7,967 nucleotides of DNA from an uncultured Eubacteriales bacterium (GTDB taxonomy: Bacteria; Bacillota; Clostridia; Oscillospirales; Ruminococcaceae). The notes under the pieces are model-generated. The model was given only the letters and a program-made list of their open reading frames with translations, was not told where the DNA came from and ran no database searches. The position numbers and the translations under genes are program-made. Position 1 is the stretch's first letter. Each line of letters opens with the position of its first letter. The stretch is from the NCBI GenBank assembly GCA_902493155.1, contig CABUOE010000103.1:1-7967 (forward strand), read 5' to 3'. This document shows positions 5,975-7,967 of the stretch, piece after piece.

Positions 5975-7045
5975 TTATTCCGCAATGATTTCGTTCCACA
6001 AATCCTGAATCAAAAGATTTGTCTCATCAGGGAGGTTTACAAAGCTCTCGCAATTTGAGAGCACTTCGTCGGAGGGGTAAATAATCGGATTGTTCTTCAC
6101 TTCGTCCGGCAGAGCGTCGTAGACGTTTGTCAGCGGAGTGGAGTAACAGATTTTCTCGATGTTCGCTACACCGATTTCGGTGTCGCACATAAAGTTGATG
6201 AATTTTTCGGCCAATTCCTTGTTGGGGCTGCCTTTGGGGATGCACATGGCGTCGATAAAGACGTTGCTGCCCTCTTTGGGAATGACAAACCCCAAATCCG
6301 GGTTCTCAGCGATCATCGTCACCGCGTCGCCGGCGTAATAGGGGGCCACCGCCGCCTCGCCAATCTCCATTTTATCGAAAATCTCGTCCATTACATAGGT
6401 CTGGAGCACATCCTTCTGCTGTTTGAGCAGGTCCGCCGACGCGCGGATTTCCCCTTCGTCGGTGGTGTTCTGAGAATACCCCAGAAGCTTTTCGGCAATA
6501 CCGAAAGCGTCGCGAGAATTCAGAAACATCAGGATGTTGTCTTTGTACCGCTCATCCCACAATGCGTTCCAGCTGTCGGGAGTCTCTTCCACCATGGTGC
6601 TATTGTAGATGAGGCCCACAGTCCCCCAGGTGTAGGGAACGCTGTATTCGCCGGTAGGGTCATAATCAGTGGCCTTAAATTTCTCCATGATGTACTGGTT
6701 GTTGGGGATATTCGACATATCCAGTTTTTCGAGCATGTCTTCTTTAATCATACGGGAAATCATGTAATCGGACGGAATGATTACATCATAGCTGACCGAG
6801 CCGCTCTTGAGTTTTGTATACATTTCCTCATTGGTAGAGAACATGTCATACTGGACGTTGACGTTAAACTTTTCCTCAAACTCCTTAATGGTATCCAAGG
6901 TGTCGTCGGTGCCATCAGAAATGTACTCGCCCCAGTTGTAGACGTTGAGAGTCGGTTTGTCCTCTCCGCCTGCGCCGCATCCGGTCATGGTCATCGTGCC
7001 CAGCATCAGGGCCGCTGTCAGTGAAACAGCAAGTAGTTTTTTCAT
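5975..7045 (-). CDS. potD: Spermidine/putrescine ABC transporter substrate-binding lipoprotein PotD, 356 aa
   Basis: This is the extracytoplasmic binding protein that delivers polyamines to the PotBC permease. It begins with a lipoprotein signal: MKKLLAVS, a hydrophobic core, and the lipobox MTGC with Cys23 as the lipidated residue, so it is anchored to the outer face of the membrane. The mature protein starts with the family hallmark LNVYNWGEYISDG; Trp38 and Tyr41 correspond to polyamine-contacting Trp34 and Tyr37 of E. coli PotD. PSDY at 91-94, DAFGIAEKLLGYS at 179-191, Asp265 and Tyr301 (YSTP) align with other binding-site positions. The Trp that usually precedes this Asp by two residues is Phe263. 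Four cysteines (268, 287, 300, 332) lie in the mature C-terminal half. The start is supported by AAAGGAG eight bases upstream. It lies 33 bases after potC on the same strand and is the last gene of the operon. Polyamine specificity is inferred from the family. Confidence 0.93.
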   Translation of the reverse strand: MKKLLAVSLTAALMLGTMTMTGCGAGGEDKPTLNVYNWGEYISDGTDDTLDTIKEFEEKFNVNVQYDMFSTNEEMYTKLKSGSVSYDVIIPSDYMISRMIKEDMLEKLDMSNIPNNQYIMEKFKATDYDPTGEYSVPYTWGTVGLIYNSTMVEETPDSWNALWDERYKDNILMFLNSRDAFGIAEKLLGYSQNTTDEGEIRASADLLKQQKDVLQTYVMDEIFDKMEIGEAAVAPYYAGDAVTMIAENPDLGFVIPKEGSNVFIDAMCIPKGSPNKELAEKFINFMCDTEIGVANIEKICYSTPLTNVYDALPDEVKNNPIIYPSDEVLSNCESFVNLPDETNLLIQDLWNEIIAE

Positions 7046-7078
7046 TTATCTATCTCCTTTAAATATATTTCACCAGGG

Positions 7079-7885
7079 CTACAGAGGTTTTTCCACCTTT
7101 TTGGCCCGTTTGGCTTCTACAACGTTCATAATAATCAAAAGTGCCAATACAATCAAGAAAATGATGGTCGACAGGGCGTTGATCTGGGGATTGACCTTTT
7201 TCCGCACCATGGCGTAAATCGTCGTGGGAAGCATTTTAAAGCCGTTGCCCGCCGTAAAGTAGGTGACGACAAAATCGTCCAGCGAAAAGGTAAAGGCCAT
7301 CATAAAGCCCGATAGAATCCCCGGCATGATTTGGGCGATGACCACCTTGAAAAAGGCCTGTATCGGCGTACAGCCCAGGTCCAGCGCCGCCTCGAAAAGA
7401 TTCTGGTCCATCTGCCGGAGTTTCGGCAGCACGTTTAATATCACATAGGGCAGGCAGAAGGTGACATGTGCGATAAGCACCGTCACAAATCCCATCGGAA
7501 TGTGGAATACGTTTTTAAACCAGACAAACAACAGCATCATCGAGATACCGGTGACGATTTCAGGATTGAGCACCGGAAGATAGGTGACGTTCATAATGGC
7601 AGCCCGGCTTCTTTTGCCCATTTTGCTGATGCCAACAGCCGCCAGCGTCCCCATAATCGTCGCAATCATGGACGAACAGAGCGCCATGAGCAGGCTGTTG
7701 AATAAGCTTGTCATAATCAGCTCGTTTTCAAAAAGCTGATTGTACCACTTAAAAGTAAATCCGGTAAACAGAGCCCGTGATTTGGACTCGTTGAAAGAAA
7801 AGACGATGAGCACCAGAATCGGCGCGTACAAAAAGGCAAAAATCAGCCCCATGTAGAGTTTGGAACCCAATTTAGTCTTATTCAT
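7079..7885 (-). CDS. potC: Spermidine/putrescine ABC transporter permease PotC, 268 aa
   Basis: This is one of the two inner-membrane permease subunits of a polyamine importer. It has about six hydrophobic segments (near 10-31, 61-84, 99-122, 131-152, 186-208, 237-256). The EAA loop that docks to the ATPase reads EAALDLGCTPIQAFF with Glu165, Gly171 and downstream Pro188. The SLDDFVVTYF motif at 201-210 is characteristic of PotC, and the length matches (about 255-270 aa). The AAAGGAG site (complement of 7898-7904) is 12 bases from the ATG, a little far. It is followed by potD after 33 bases. potB and potA would be expected upstream, beyond the right edge of the window. The C-terminus is a basic, lysine-rich cytoplasmic tail. 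Confidence 0.94.
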   Translation of the reverse strand: MNKTKLGSKLYMGLIFAFLYAPILVLIVFSFNESKSRALFTGFTFKWYNQLFENELIMTSLFNSLLMALCSSMIATIMGTLAAVGISKMGKRSRAAIMNVTYLPVLNPEIVTGISMMLLFVWFKNVFHIPMGFVTVLIAHVTFCLPYVILNVLPKLRQMDQNLFEAALDLGCTPIQAFFKVVIAQIMPGILSGFMMAFTFSLDDFVVTYFTAGNGFKMLPTTIYAMVRKKVNPQINALSTIIFLIVLALLIIMNVVEAKRAKKVEKPL

Positions 7886-7967
7886 TACCGCTGTTCACTC
7901 CTTTCTGGGAATTGGGCGTTTTTGACGGCTTTACCGCAAAATTGTCGCCCTATTATTGGCGGCAAAG
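7886..7967 (-). other. Region upstream of potC: hairpin, and either the end of potB or a spacer
   Basis: On the - strand, one frame stays open from the window edge to a TAA that shares one base with the potC start (TAATG, 7883-7887). Its 26 residues include ATA-ATA and CGA codons that look out of keeping with the other genes, and its sequence does not resemble a PotB end that I know. The other two frames stop earlier, one at tandem TAA-TAG near the edge and one at 7931. I cannot tell whether potB ends here or just outside. An imperfect hairpin spans 7914-7950: outer stem GGGCG/CGCCC, inner stem TTTTG/CAAAA then CGG/CCG. No T-run follows it, so it is more likely a processing or stability element than a terminator. 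Confidence 0.35.

Noticed and set aside
7466..7705. 79-residue + strand open frame, rich in His and Arg, opposite potC
   Set aside because: It is the complement of the membrane-protein codons of potC and shows no independent evidence of coding.
1..7967. Search by eye for CRISPR repeats, insertion sequences, tRNA/rRNA, phage or toxin-antitoxin genes
   Set aside because: None was seen. All substantial stretches are explained by conserved chromosomal genes, so a hidden novel system is not supported here.

Overview
The window reads as an ordinary chromosomal segment of a low-to-mid G+C Gram-positive anaerobe (Bacillota, probably Clostridia, possibly near Oscillospiraceae/Ruminococcaceae). This rests on the gene order phoH-ybeY-dgkA-era-yqzL-recO, which is the classic Firmicutes order, on the presence of a yqzL-like small gene (a Firmicutes-restricted family), on a MutS2 of the Gram-positive type, and on a lipoprotein PotD. 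The genus cannot be named from this sequence alone.

Region 1 (1-5926, + strand) is a tightly packed housekeeping run. It holds the 3' part of phoH (ATPase), ybeY (rRNA-processing endoribonuclease), dgkA (lipid/undecaprenol kinase, with an extra C-terminal membrane segment), era (30S-assembly GTPase), a yqzL-like small protein gene, recO (recombinational repair, read here from a TTG start) and mutS2 (MutS-family ATPase with a Smr domain). phoH/ybeY and ybeY/dgkA overlap by 8 bases using the same ATGAATAA string. yqzL and recO overlap out of frame by 83 bases. The one sizeable gap is 2536-2664, between era and yqzL, and it holds a 9-bp inverted repeat and a weak possible promoter. The theme is ribosome maturation and quality control (YbeY, Era, MutS2, probably PhoH) plus DNA repair (RecO).

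Region 2 (5927-5974) is the convergent junction. It holds a strong 13-bp-stem terminator with T-runs on both sides, so it probably serves both mutS2 and the opposing pot genes.

Region 3 (5975-7967, - strand) is the distal half of a polyamine ABC importer operon: potC (inner-membrane permease), then potD (lipid-anchored substrate-binding protein). The ATPase (potA) and first permease (potB) would be expected just beyond the right edge. The last 82 bases carry a hairpin and either the end of potB or a spacer, which I could not decide.

I found no mobile element, CRISPR array, tRNA/rRNA or defence gene, and no evidence of a previously undescribed system. The points most worth a second look are modest: the two identical 8-base overlaps with a poorly placed or absent Shine-Dalgarno, the long yqzL/recO overlap, the DgkA C-terminal extension and its Asp-to-Asn change, the altered polyamine-site aromatic in PotD, and the gene-order differences from Bacillus (no cdd; mutS2 instead of glyQS after recO).
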